Source of the DNA: Prevotella sp.
Lineage (GTDB): Bacteria; Bacteroidota; Bacteroidia; Bacteroidales; Bacteroidaceae
Assembly (NCBI GenBank): GCA_021204605.1
Contig: JAJPZD010000155.1
Coordinates: forward strand, 1 to 10,038
Length of the DNA stretch: 10,038 nt
Reading direction: 5' to 3'
A model generated the notes under the pieces. It was not told the origin of the DNA, did no database searches, and worked only from the letters and a program-made list of their open reading frames with translations. Shown piece after piece: positions 1-6,491 of this stretch. Position numbers and translations under genes: made by a program. The number at the start of each line of letters is the position of its first letter. Position 1 is the first letter of the stretch.

Positions 1-386
1 AAATATATACAATCAAATATCAATAGAGCCACGTAATATGTGCAGAAGATAATTAAAAACTCAAATATTGCTTCCCTGTTCCCTTTGTTGATGAGACAAT
101 AAATTATCATCACGATGGCAGCAAACAGCAGCCGGAAAATCGAGGAGGCGAGGTAAAGCTTTGTGAGATTTCCGGGTGACGACTTTGCCACACTTTTCCA
201 CGCCGCACAATACCCCCAACTTGAGAGGAGAGAGAACAAAACACTGACCACCAATGGCACTGCAAATGTAGATATCGAAAATCTCACACTCACGACCAAC
301 AAAGATAATAATGCGATACCTACTATGATACGAAGACTGTACTTGTAATATCTTTTCGATACCCTGCTTACCAGTGTCTCGTCCAT
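1..386 (-). CDS. AtpI-like small membrane protein of the ATP synthase operon (partial, C-terminus off the window)
   Basis: An open minus-strand frame starts at ATG 386-384, 6 nt after the atpC stop, and runs off the left edge without a stop (128 codons visible). It begins MDETLVSRVSKRYYKY and has four hydrophobic stretches, at about residues 18-36, 41-63, 77-99 and 107-127. The loops between them are short and basic (for example around WKSVAKSS and NKGNRE). Size, topology and position directly after atpC fit the small hypothetical or AtpI-like protein found in Bacteroidota ATP synthase operons before atpB. AtpI-type proteins are thought to help assemble the c-ring or handle Mg2+; that role is carried over from the family and nothing in the sequence proves it. 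The gene is probably almost complete here, since the fourth helix is nearly finished. Tight spacing implies co-transcription with atpD and atpC. Confidence 0.8.
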   Translation of the reverse strand, partial: MDETLVSRVSKRYYKYSLRIIVGIALLSLLVVSVRFSISTFAVPLVVSVLFSLLSSWGYCAAWKSVAKSSPGNLTKLYLASSIFRLLFAAIVMIIYCLINKGNREAIFEFLIIFCTYYVALLIFDCIY

Positions 387-392
387 TCCCGT

Positions 393-641
393 TTATTTTA
401 CTTCAACACAAAGATTGACCTCGTTCTTATGGACTGCCACAAAGCCGCCCGTAATGTTCATCTGTCTTTTACTGTCTGATTTTGTGGAATACTCCACGAT
501 TCCCGTCTGGAGCGATGAGATTATCGGAGCATGGTCATTCAGTATCTCGAAACTTCCTAACGTTCCAGGTACAAGCACGCTTTCCACCTCACCAACAAAC
601 TCTATTTTCTCTGGGGAAACTATTCTCAGTTTAAGGCTCAT
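393..641 (-). CDS. atpC: F1Fo ATP synthase epsilon subunit, short form
   Basis: This 82-aa protein starts MSLKLRIVSPEKIEF and carries the epsilon signature VLVPGTLGSFEILNDHAP (about residues 22-39), followed by a G-I-V-E-Y strand and the ITGGFVAVHKNEVNLCVE segment. These form the N-terminal beta-sandwich that binds gamma and the c-ring in the rotor stalk. The protein ends right after this domain. The C-terminal two-helix domain that inhibits ATP hydrolysis in E. coli (about 139 aa in total) is absent. The frame closes with a clean TAA and the next operon gene starts 6 nt later, so this looks like a natural short form and not a truncation. Short epsilons are usual in Bacteroidota. The start lies 12 nt after the atpD stop, so it is in the same operon. 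Confidence 0.95.
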   Translation of the reverse strand: MSLKLRIVSPEKIEFVGEVESVLVPGTLGSFEILNDHAPIISSLQTGIVEYSTKSDSKRQMNITGGFVAVHKNEVNLCVEVK

Positions 642-653
642 ATCGCTATTTTT

Positions 654-2183
654 TTAGTTTCCTTTAGCTGCTTCAAGCAGTTTCTTTCCCTTTGCAATGG
701 CATCATCTATTGTACCGACATTAAGGAACGCCTGCTCCGGCAGGTCGTCAACCTCACCGTCCAAAATAGCGTTGAAACCCTTTATTGTGTCCTCGATAGG
801 CACCATCACGCCACGAAGACCCGTAAACTGCTCTGCGACGGTAAACGGCTGCGAGAGGAAACGCTGTACACGGCGTGCCCTGTTCACGGTCAACTTGTCC
901 TCGTCGGAAAGCTCGTCCATACCCAAGATAGCGATGATGTCCTGTAGCTCTTTGTAGTGCTGCAAAATCTCCTTCACCCTCTGGGCACAGTCATAATGCT
1001 CTTTTCCCACAATCAGAGGGTCAAGAATACGTGACGTACTGCCAAGCGGGTCAACGGCTGGATAGATACCAAGCTCCGCAATCTTTCTGCTCAGCTCTGT
1101 CGTGGCGTCAAGGTGCGTGAATGTCGTAGCCGGAGCCGGGTCGGTCAAGTCATCTGCCGGCACATACACTGCCTGTACGGAAGTGATACTGCCATTCTTC
1201 GTTGAGGTGATGCGCTCCTGCATCGTACCCATCTCACTTGCCAATGTAGGCTGGTAACCAACGGCTGACGGCATACGGCCAAGAAGTGCGGAGACCTCTG
1301 AGCCCGCCTGTGTGAAGCGGAAGATATTGTCTATGAAGAACATGATATCTGTGGCCTCACCGTCTTTGCCTCCATGATCACGAAACTCCTCTGCTACCGT
1401 CAGTCCGGAAAGTGCCACTGAAGCACGTGCTCCTGGCGGCTCGTTCATCTGCCCATAGACAAGCGTCGCCTGTGATTTTTTCAATTCCTCTGGGTCTATG
1501 AGAGACAAGTCCCATTTGCCCTCGTCCATAGCTTCCCTGAATTTCTCGCCATAGCGGATAACACCAGACTCGAGCATATCCCTGATCAGGTCATTGCCCT
1601 CACGCGTACGTTCGCCGACGCCGGCGAATACGGAATATCCGTTGTGCCCTTTGGCGATGTTGTTGATCAACTCCATAATCAACACTGTCTTGCCTACGCC
1701 GGCGCCACCGAACAAGCCGATTTTTCCGCCTTTCATGTAAGGCTCAAGCAAGTCAATCACCTTGATACCCGTTGCGAGCATCTCCTTGTGAGTTGACAAC
1801 TCGTCGAATTTAGGAGCCTCTCTATGGATAGGATATGCCCCTTCCATGTTCAAAGGCTTCATACCGTCTATCGGTTGCCCGATGACATTCATCATTCGTC
1901 CCTTTATCTGCTCTCCGGCAGGCATAAGGATTGGAGAACCGGTGGAAATAACCTCCAGCCCGCGTTGCAGGCCGTCGGTGTTGTCCATAGCCACACACCT
2001 TACCGTATCCTCGCCGATGTGCTGCTGGACCTCGATAATCAGTTCACGGCCGTCGGCGCGGATAATCTTAAGGGCATCATGGATCTTCGGCAATATTGCC
2101 TCCTGTGCCTCTCCGTTTGACTCGAAGAAGACATCAATTACAGGACCGACAATCTGTGAGATATGTCCTTTAATTTGTTTCAT
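654..2183 (-). CDS. atpD: F1Fo ATP synthase catalytic beta subunit
   Basis: This 509-aa subunit holds the three catalytic sites of F1 and makes ATP from ADP and Pi as gamma rotates. The Walker A loop GGAGVGKT is at residues 159-166 and the catalytic Glu is E191, with R192, in GVGERTREG. Walker B is DIMFFID ending at D285, and the adenine-binding Tyr is Y374 in GIYPAVDPLGSTSR (the alpha/beta signature). The DELSDED loop is at 423-429. Compared with E. coli beta, there is an insertion of roughly 27 residues at about 208-238 (rich in Lys, Glu and Asp) before the conserved LVYGQMNEPPG, plus a small GGKDGEAT insert near 271-278. Both fit the roughly 505-aa Bacteroidota beta subunits. It is the first gene of a leftward operon, with atpC 12 nt downstream. 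The order beta-epsilon-membrane protein differs from E. coli, where beta and epsilon come last. Confidence 0.98.
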   Translation of the reverse strand: MKQIKGHISQIVGPVIDVFFESNGEAQEAILPKIHDALKIIRADGRELIIEVQQHIGEDTVRCVAMDNTDGLQRGLEVISTGSPILMPAGEQIKGRMMNVIGQPIDGMKPLNMEGAYPIHREAPKFDELSTHKEMLATGIKVIDLLEPYMKGGKIGLFGGAGVGKTVLIMELINNIAKGHNGYSVFAGVGERTREGNDLIRDMLESGVIRYGEKFREAMDEGKWDLSLIDPEELKKSQATLVYGQMNEPPGARASVALSGLTVAEEFRDHGGKDGEATDIMFFIDNIFRFTQAGSEVSALLGRMPSAVGYQPTLASEMGTMQERITSTKNGSITSVQAVYVPADDLTDPAPATTFTHLDATTELSRKIAELGIYPAVDPLGSTSRILDPLIVGKEHYDCAQRVKEILQHYKELQDIIAILGMDELSDEDKLTVNRARRVQRFLSQPFTVAEQFTGLRGVMVPIEDTIKGFNAILDGEVDDLPEQAFLNVGTIDDAIAKGKKLLEAAKGN

Positions 2184-2222
2184 AAAATATTATTTCGTTT
2201 GATATTGTGTCTTTTCAAAACG

Positions 2223-2256
2223 CAAATATAGCAAATAGTTTTTAAATAAAAAACAA
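2223..2256 (-). promoter_or_regulatory. Promoter of the atp operon (Bacteroidota type)
   Basis: Read on the minus strand, TATATTTG (2230-2223) matches the TAnnTTTG -7 element exactly. A TTG (2256-2254) lies 23 bp upstream, somewhat longer than the usual 19-20 bp, in an A/T tract. Transcription would start near 2218, giving a leader of about 35 nt before atpD with no Shine-Dalgarno sequence. The 157-nt gap between atpD and pfkA is the only sizeable gap on this strand left of the pfkA gene. No convincing pfkA terminator is visible in it, so read-through from pfkA is possible. Confidence 0.6.
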
Positions 2257-2340
2257 TTGTCAAAAAATATTGACGTTTTATTTCTTTATTTACATTAATT
2301 CACTATATCATTAAGAATATTTAACATTCACTTTGTATAA

Positions 2341-3318
2341 TTAAATACTCAACTCCTCCAATACCGTAATCAGTTTTTTGTCAAACGGCTTATCTGAACG
2401 TATTGCCTCTACCAATGGAACATACACCACCTCATTGTTGCGCACGCCAACCATCACATTGCGTTGTCCCTGAAGGATAGCGTCTATGGCACCCACTCCA
2501 GTGCGGCTCGCAAGGATACGGTCGTGGGCTGATGGCCTGCCTCCTCGCTGCAGGTGGCCGAGTATAGACACACGCACGTCGAAACCGGCGAACTCTTTCT
2601 TTACACGGTCGGCATAGTAGAGAGCGCCACATTTGGGACTTTCAGACACTATCACTATACAGCTCTTCTTACTCTTGCGGATACCACGCTGCATGAAGTT
2701 TGCCAACTGGTCAACATCGGTCGAGTCCTCTGGGATAATGGCTGCCTCTGCTCCTGATGCGATAGCACTGTTCTGGGCCAAGAAACCGGCGTCTCGCCCC
2801 ATAACCTCAACGAAGAAGATACGCTCATGACTGGATGCTGTGTCTCTTATCCGGTCAACACATTCCACGATAGTGTTCAATGTGGTGTCGTAACCAATTG
2901 TGGAGTCTGTACCGTATAAGTCGTTGTCAACCGTACCGGGAAGTCCTATGCACCAAACATCATACTCCTGGGCCAATGTCATCGCACCGGTAAGCGACCC
3001 GTTACCACCAATCACCACGAGTACGTCGATTTTGTTCTTTACTAAGTTGTCGTATGCCTTTTTACGCCCTTCCGGTGTCTTGAACTCCATGCTGCGCGCT
3101 GTTTTCAGAATCGTTCCTCCCGACATTATGATACCACTGACATTCTCTGTTGTGAAATCAGTAATCTCGTTATTAATCAAACCGTCGTAGCCACGGAAGA
3201 TACCCTTAATCTTAAAGCCCTTGCATATCCCGGCTCGTGTCACGGCACGGATAGCGGCATTCATACCAGGAGCATCGCCTCCTGATGTCATAATTCCAAT
3301 AGTCTTAACCTTTGCCAT
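2341..3318 (-). CDS. pfkA: ATP-dependent 6-phosphofructokinase
   Basis: This 325-aa cytosolic enzyme phosphorylates fructose 6-phosphate to fructose 1,6-bisphosphate, the committed step of glycolysis. Motifs in order are the nucleotide loop TSGGDAPGMNAA (11-22), the GGNGS loop (104-108), PGTVDND with catalytic base D131, R166 in SHERIFF, MGRDAG (173-178), and GHLQRGGRPSAHDR (254-267). Gly at position 107 marks the ATP-using type; pyrophosphate-dependent enzymes have Asp there. Residue 106 is Asn (codon AAC, read at 3003-3001), where E. coli has Mg2+-contacting Asp103; all other key residues are present, so activity is likely. The length is normal for the family (E. coli 320). The gene begins 30 nt after the antiporter stop and probably shares its transcript. 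Confidence 0.96.
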   Translation of the reverse strand: MAKVKTIGIMTSGGDAPGMNAAIRAVTRAGICKGFKIKGIFRGYDGLINNEITDFTTENVSGIIMSGGTILKTARSMEFKTPEGRKKAYDNLVKNKIDVLVVIGGNGSLTGAMTLAQEYDVWCIGLPGTVDNDLYGTDSTIGYDTTLNTIVECVDRIRDTASSHERIFFVEVMGRDAGFLAQNSAIASGAEAAIIPEDSTDVDQLANFMQRGIRKSKKSCIVIVSESPKCGALYYADRVKKEFAGFDVRVSILGHLQRGGRPSAHDRILASRTGVGAIDAILQGQRNVMVGVRNNEVVYVPLVEAIRSDKPFDKKLITVLEELSI

Positions 3319-3348
3319 AATTACAGTTTTTATAATGATTAATAATAC

Positions 3349-4746
3349 TTAGTTCATCAGCCACATCAACAGCAGGCCTAACAGCCATGACAGCATCGCC
3401 ACAAGGCCTACGTTCTTGAAATACCACCACACGTGGATACGCTCCATCTTCATCAAGGCAATACCACTGATGGAGCCCAACAGCAGGATGTTGCCGCCCA
3501 TTGCCGAGCTGTAGGCTATTATCTTCCAGAACAGACCGTTGGTGGTGAACGAAGCCATATATTCGGGATGGGAGAGCGTTGCCACCTGATGGATGTCAAC
3601 CAACGGATAAAGGGAGAACACGCTCATAAACGTGGCGAATGTGTCGAGCACGCTACTGACACAGCCGGTTATGATACCGATAAGGCAGATGTTGTGTATT
3701 TGATTGGTGTAAGCCTGCGTAACGTATGTTATCATCCCCGTCTCACGCACCACACCCATGGCGAGTATGATACCCATGACAAACAACATCAACTGGATTA
3801 CGCCATATTGCAATACGTGGGGTACATGGCGCTGGGCCATCTGGTCGGCATTCATCAAGTTTCTGTTGAATATCTCGTTAACTATCCATAATATCGACAG
3901 CACGCACAAAGCGCCGAGGAACGGACTGAGTTTCGTGATGTTATGGAATGTTGGGATGAACCACAACCCTCCTATGCCTACTATAAGCATCATGAAGCGT
4001 TGCCATAGGTTCATCGATGTGTCGTCCCCCCTGTATGGCATCACCGCACTCTGTATGTCGGTGTGCTCCGGAAGCGAACGCCCCAGCCATAAAATAGGTA
4101 TTCCGCAAGCCACGAGACAGGGTAGCGCCAACGATGCAGAGAAGTTGGACGCCGTTACTGCTCCGTTGTTCCACAACACCAAGCCGATAGGGTCTCCTAT
4201 CACTGTCAATGCCCCGCCGCAGTTAGCCGCCAATATTATCGTACAACCGTAAATGATTCTCTGGCGTCGGTTCGGAAGTATCTTGTGCATTGTCACGAGC
4301 ATCATGGTAGTAGTGGTAAGGTTGTCCAAGTTAGCTGAGATGACAAATGTCACTAATGCCATCATCCATAGCATTCTCCTACTGTTGCGCGTTTTTATCC
4401 AACTTGTTATGAAGTCAAAACAGCCGTTGTTGCTGAGTATCTCCACGATAGTCATGGTGGCAAGCAGGAAGAATACTATCTCCGCCCCCTTGCCTACGTA
4501 TTTCAGGAAGATGTTTTGAGCAATATACTGTTTTACAACGGAGCTCGACGACACGGCTCCTGAGAGGTAATCCATGTATTCATGTAGATGCTGGCTCATC
4601 ACAAAGTCTGTGCCATAACAGATATATAATACCCAGCCGACAGTCCCTACAAACATAGCGACTGCAGCCCGGTTAACTTTGGTCAGATAGCCTGTGGCAA
4701 TAAGGACGTATCCGATTAATAATATCGAAACAATTACTAACGCCAT
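3349..4746 (-). CDS. nhaD: NhaD-type sodium/proton antiporter
   Basis: From ATG 4746-4744 the protein has 465 aa and about a dozen membrane segments. It fits the NhaD branch of the ion transporter superfamily, which exchanges Na+ for H+ across the inner membrane. Supporting motifs are ISANLDNLTTTTMMLVTMHK (about 136-155), AANCGGALTVIGDPIGLVLW (173-192), the second-half SSVLDTFATFM (364-374) and SSAMGGNILLLGSISGIALM (413-432). The two D-containing broken-helix repeats are the probable ion site; in the second the usual DN is D-T. An in-frame ATG 35 codons earlier (4851) exists, but that extension is polar and unlike the family, and it overlaps a strong promoter at 4768-4798, so 4746 is preferred. 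It is the first gene before pfkA. The exact ion preference cannot be read from sequence. Confidence 0.88.
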   Translation of the reverse strand: MALVIVSILLIGYVLIATGYLTKVNRAAVAMFVGTVGWVLYICYGTDFVMSQHLHEYMDYLSGAVSSSSVVKQYIAQNIFLKYVGKGAEIVFFLLATMTIVEILSNNGCFDFITSWIKTRNSRRMLWMMALVTFVISANLDNLTTTTMMLVTMHKILPNRRQRIIYGCTIILAANCGGALTVIGDPIGLVLWNNGAVTASNFSASLALPCLVACGIPILWLGRSLPEHTDIQSAVMPYRGDDTSMNLWQRFMMLIVGIGGLWFIPTFHNITKLSPFLGALCVLSILWIVNEIFNRNLMNADQMAQRHVPHVLQYGVIQLMLFVMGIILAMGVVRETGMITYVTQAYTNQIHNICLIGIITGCVSSVLDTFATFMSVFSLYPLVDIHQVATLSHPEYMASFTTNGLFWKIIAYSSAMGGNILLLGSISGIALMKMERIHVWWYFKNVGLVAMLSWLLGLLLMWLMN

Positions 4747-4767
4747 AAAGACCACATTATTCAGCCA

Positions 4768-4798
4768 CAAATTTACGAAATTTATATTATAAATCAAA
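4768..4798 (-). promoter_or_regulatory. Promoter of nhaD-pfkA
   Basis: On the minus strand TTTG (4798-4795) is followed after exactly 19 bp by TAAATTTG (4775-4768), a perfect match to the Bacteroidota consensus. Transcription would begin near 4763, only some 16 nt before the ATG at 4746. This decides the nhaD start, because the longer frame from 4851 would begin upstream of the promoter. It drives nhaD and probably pfkA. Confidence 0.8.
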
Positions 4799-5013
4799 GA
4801 GCATTGACAAAAAATATTTTTCTCTAAAGGCTTTTTTCTTACAAAAGCCATAAAGAGCCGTTCCCGCCTTCTGAAAGCGGTCCTTTGGGTTATTTATAAA
4901 AATGAGAGATTACTATAGTATTATATTAAATAATGTGTAGCCATTAAATGTAAGTAGAATTTGTTTTAACAGTCCAAAACAAGAAATCAAATTGAACAAA
5001 AGAATTTTTTCTT

Positions 5014-5044
5014 TTTGCATTTACGTTTAAAAAAAGTAACTTTG
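5014..5044 (+). promoter_or_regulatory. Promoter of the S8 protease-xseA-xseB unit
   Basis: TTTG at 5014-5017 is followed after exactly 19 bp by TAACTTTG at 5037-5044, a full match to the Bacteroidota -33/-7 pattern. Transcription would start at about 5048-5051, giving a leader of only about 20 nt to the protease ATG at 5071, with no Shine-Dalgarno sequence. A 7-codon frame begins practically at the predicted start (see 5051-5074). Confidence 0.8.
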
Positions 5045-5050
5045 CACTTT

Positions 5051-5074
5051 ATGAAGAATACCACAATAAAATGA
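5051..5074 (+). other. Possible 7-codon upstream frame coupled to the S8 protease start
   Basis: ATG at 5051 opens the frame M-K-N-T-T-I-K followed by TGA at 5072-5074, which overlaps the protease start codon as ATGA. It begins within a few bases of the predicted transcription start, so the mRNA would be nearly leaderless for this frame. It could allow termination-reinitiation coupling, or be chance in an A-rich leader. The peptide shows no biased amino acids. Confidence 0.25.
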
Positions 5075-6477
5075 ACAGGCTTTTGTTTGTCTTTCTCTTT
5101 CTTTGTCTTGCTCTTTTTTCCTTTTCCCGTGAAGAGGAGACGAAAAAGGTGAAGTATCCGGGAGGCAAGACATATATGTATCGTGTGACGCTTACTGACA
5201 AGCACGGTACGCCTTTCTCTTTAAGTCAGCCGCAGGACTTCTTGTCGGCTAAGGCACTCGAACGCCGCGCAAGACAGAATATACAGGCAGACTCCACAGA
5301 CCTCCCCATAAACCCTGACTACATCAGTGAGGTTGCCGCCACCGGTGTCGAGGTGGTCAGCAAGAGCAAGTGGAACAACACCCTGCTTGTGAGGTGTCAC
5401 AAGACTGACCTGATCAAGAGGGTGGCGGCTCTCGACTTTGTAAGAGGCGTGAACAAAGTGTGGACATCACCGGACTCTATCGTCAAGTCCCGGCCTCGGC
5501 TGCAATATCACACGGAGTTCAACCGCTGGGACACCATATCAGAAAACCATTACGGGGTAACAGTCGAACAGGTGGAGATGCTTGGTGGTGTGAAATTACA
5601 TAATTATGGATATACCGGCAAGGGTATTACCATTGCCATCCTCGATGGCGGGTTTATGAACGCTGACGTTATCCCTTGTTTTAACACTGTCAAGGTCGTG
5701 GGAACGGCTGATTTCGTCGTGCCTCGTTCCGAGACGATATTTAAGGAGATAGAGCACGGCACAAAGGTGCTGTCGGTATTGGCCGCCAATATCCCTAATA
5801 GGTTCGTCGGTACGGCTCCGGATGCTTCTTATTGGCTGATCCGCTGTGAGGACAGCGAGTCGGAAAGTCTGGCGGAGGAGGACTACTGGGCTGCTGCTGT
5901 GGAGTTTGCTGATAGTGCCGGTGTGGACGTCATCAACAGTTCATTGGGTTTCCATGCCTTCGATGACCATACCACTGACTATTCGTATTCACAGTTGGAC
6001 GGCAACAGTTCATTGATTTCCCATACCGCCTCGATGCTCGCCGGCAAGGGAATAGTGCTCGTGAACAGTGCGGGTAATGATGGTATGTCTGCCTGGAAGA
6101 AGATCAATGTGCCGGCAGATGCCGACAATATAATCACCGTCGGGGCGGTGGCACCCAACAGGCGCAACGCCGCTTTCAGCAGTATAGGCCCCACTGCCGA
6201 CGGTCGGGTGAAGCCTGATGTGATGGCGCTGGGCAGTCCTACGGCTGTGATCACGGGGCGCGGGACGATAATCAAGGATGTGGGGACGTCGTTCTCCACA
6301 CCTGTGGTTACGGGTCTTGTGGCTTGCCTTTGGCAGGCCTTGCGGAATAAGACAGCCAAGGAGATAATAGACATAGTGATAAACAGTTCCGATAATCTCC
6401 ATACTCCCGACAATATCTATGGCTACGGAATACCAGACTTCTGGAAAGCTTATATTTCAGAGAAAAAAGGAAGATAA
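5071..6477 (+). CDS. Exported subtilisin-like serine protease (S8 family)
   Basis: This 468-aa protein starts with a signal peptide (MNRLLFVFLFLCLALFSFS, no lipobox Cys), so it is probably periplasmic or secreted. Residues about 30-140 form a prodomain-like region (YRVTLTDKHGTPFSLSQPQ, then ALERRARQ and a SKWNNTLLV segment) seen before the catalytic domain in Bacteroidota S8 proteases. The catalytic triad is complete: D192 in AILDGGF, H229 in EHGTKVLS and S407 in GTSFSTP. The oxyanion Asn is N336 in NSAGND. A C-terminal DNxYGYGIPDFWKAY (442-461) closes the domain. The protein ends soon after, with no visible type IX secretion sorting domain. Substrate is unknown. The xseA gene begins 14 nt downstream, so it heads a three-gene unit, though no functional link to exonuclease VII is evident. 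Confidence 0.93.
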   Translation: MNRLLFVFLFLCLALFSFSREEETKKVKYPGGKTYMYRVTLTDKHGTPFSLSQPQDFLSAKALERRARQNIQADSTDLPINPDYISEVAATGVEVVSKSKWNNTLLVRCHKTDLIKRVAALDFVRGVNKVWTSPDSIVKSRPRLQYHTEFNRWDTISENHYGVTVEQVEMLGGVKLHNYGYTGKGITIAILDGGFMNADVIPCFNTVKVVGTADFVVPRSETIFKEIEHGTKVLSVLAANIPNRFVGTAPDASYWLIRCEDSESESLAEEDYWAAAVEFADSAGVDVINSSLGFHAFDDHTTDYSYSQLDGNSSLISHTASMLAGKGIVLVNSAGNDGMSAWKKINVPADADNIITVGAVAPNRRNAAFSSIGPTADGRVKPDVMALGSPTAVITGRGTIIKDVGTSFSTPVVTGLVACLWQALRNKTAKEIIDIVINSSDNLHTPDNIYGYGIPDFWKAYISEKKGR

Positions 6478-6491
6478 AACATATAGCAATC

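Larger units (their letters stand above)
4747..5070. other. Divergent intergenic region between nhaD and the S8 protease gene
   Basis: This stretch of 324 AT-rich bases separates the two divergent units. It contains the nhaD promoter on the left and the protease promoter on the right, listed separately. Between them (about 4800-5010) I see no gene, no strong inverted repeat and no further TAnnTTTG element. The only GC-richer patch is around 4855-4890, of no recognised function. A shared regulator site cannot be recognised by eye. Confidence 0.6.

Noticed and set aside
163..348. 61-codon plus-strand frame at the left edge
   Set aside because: It is the antisense shadow of the four-helix membrane protein gene on the minus strand.
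3433..4252. Two long plus-strand frames (152 and 164 aa) opposite nhaD
   Set aside because: They are shadows of the antiporter gene: His- and Met-rich translations with no domain pattern and no promoter.
5979..6413. Minus-strand frames of 144 and 130 aa opposite the S8 protease
   Set aside because: They overlap each other and the catalytic Ser region of the protease; their composition is that of antisense translation.
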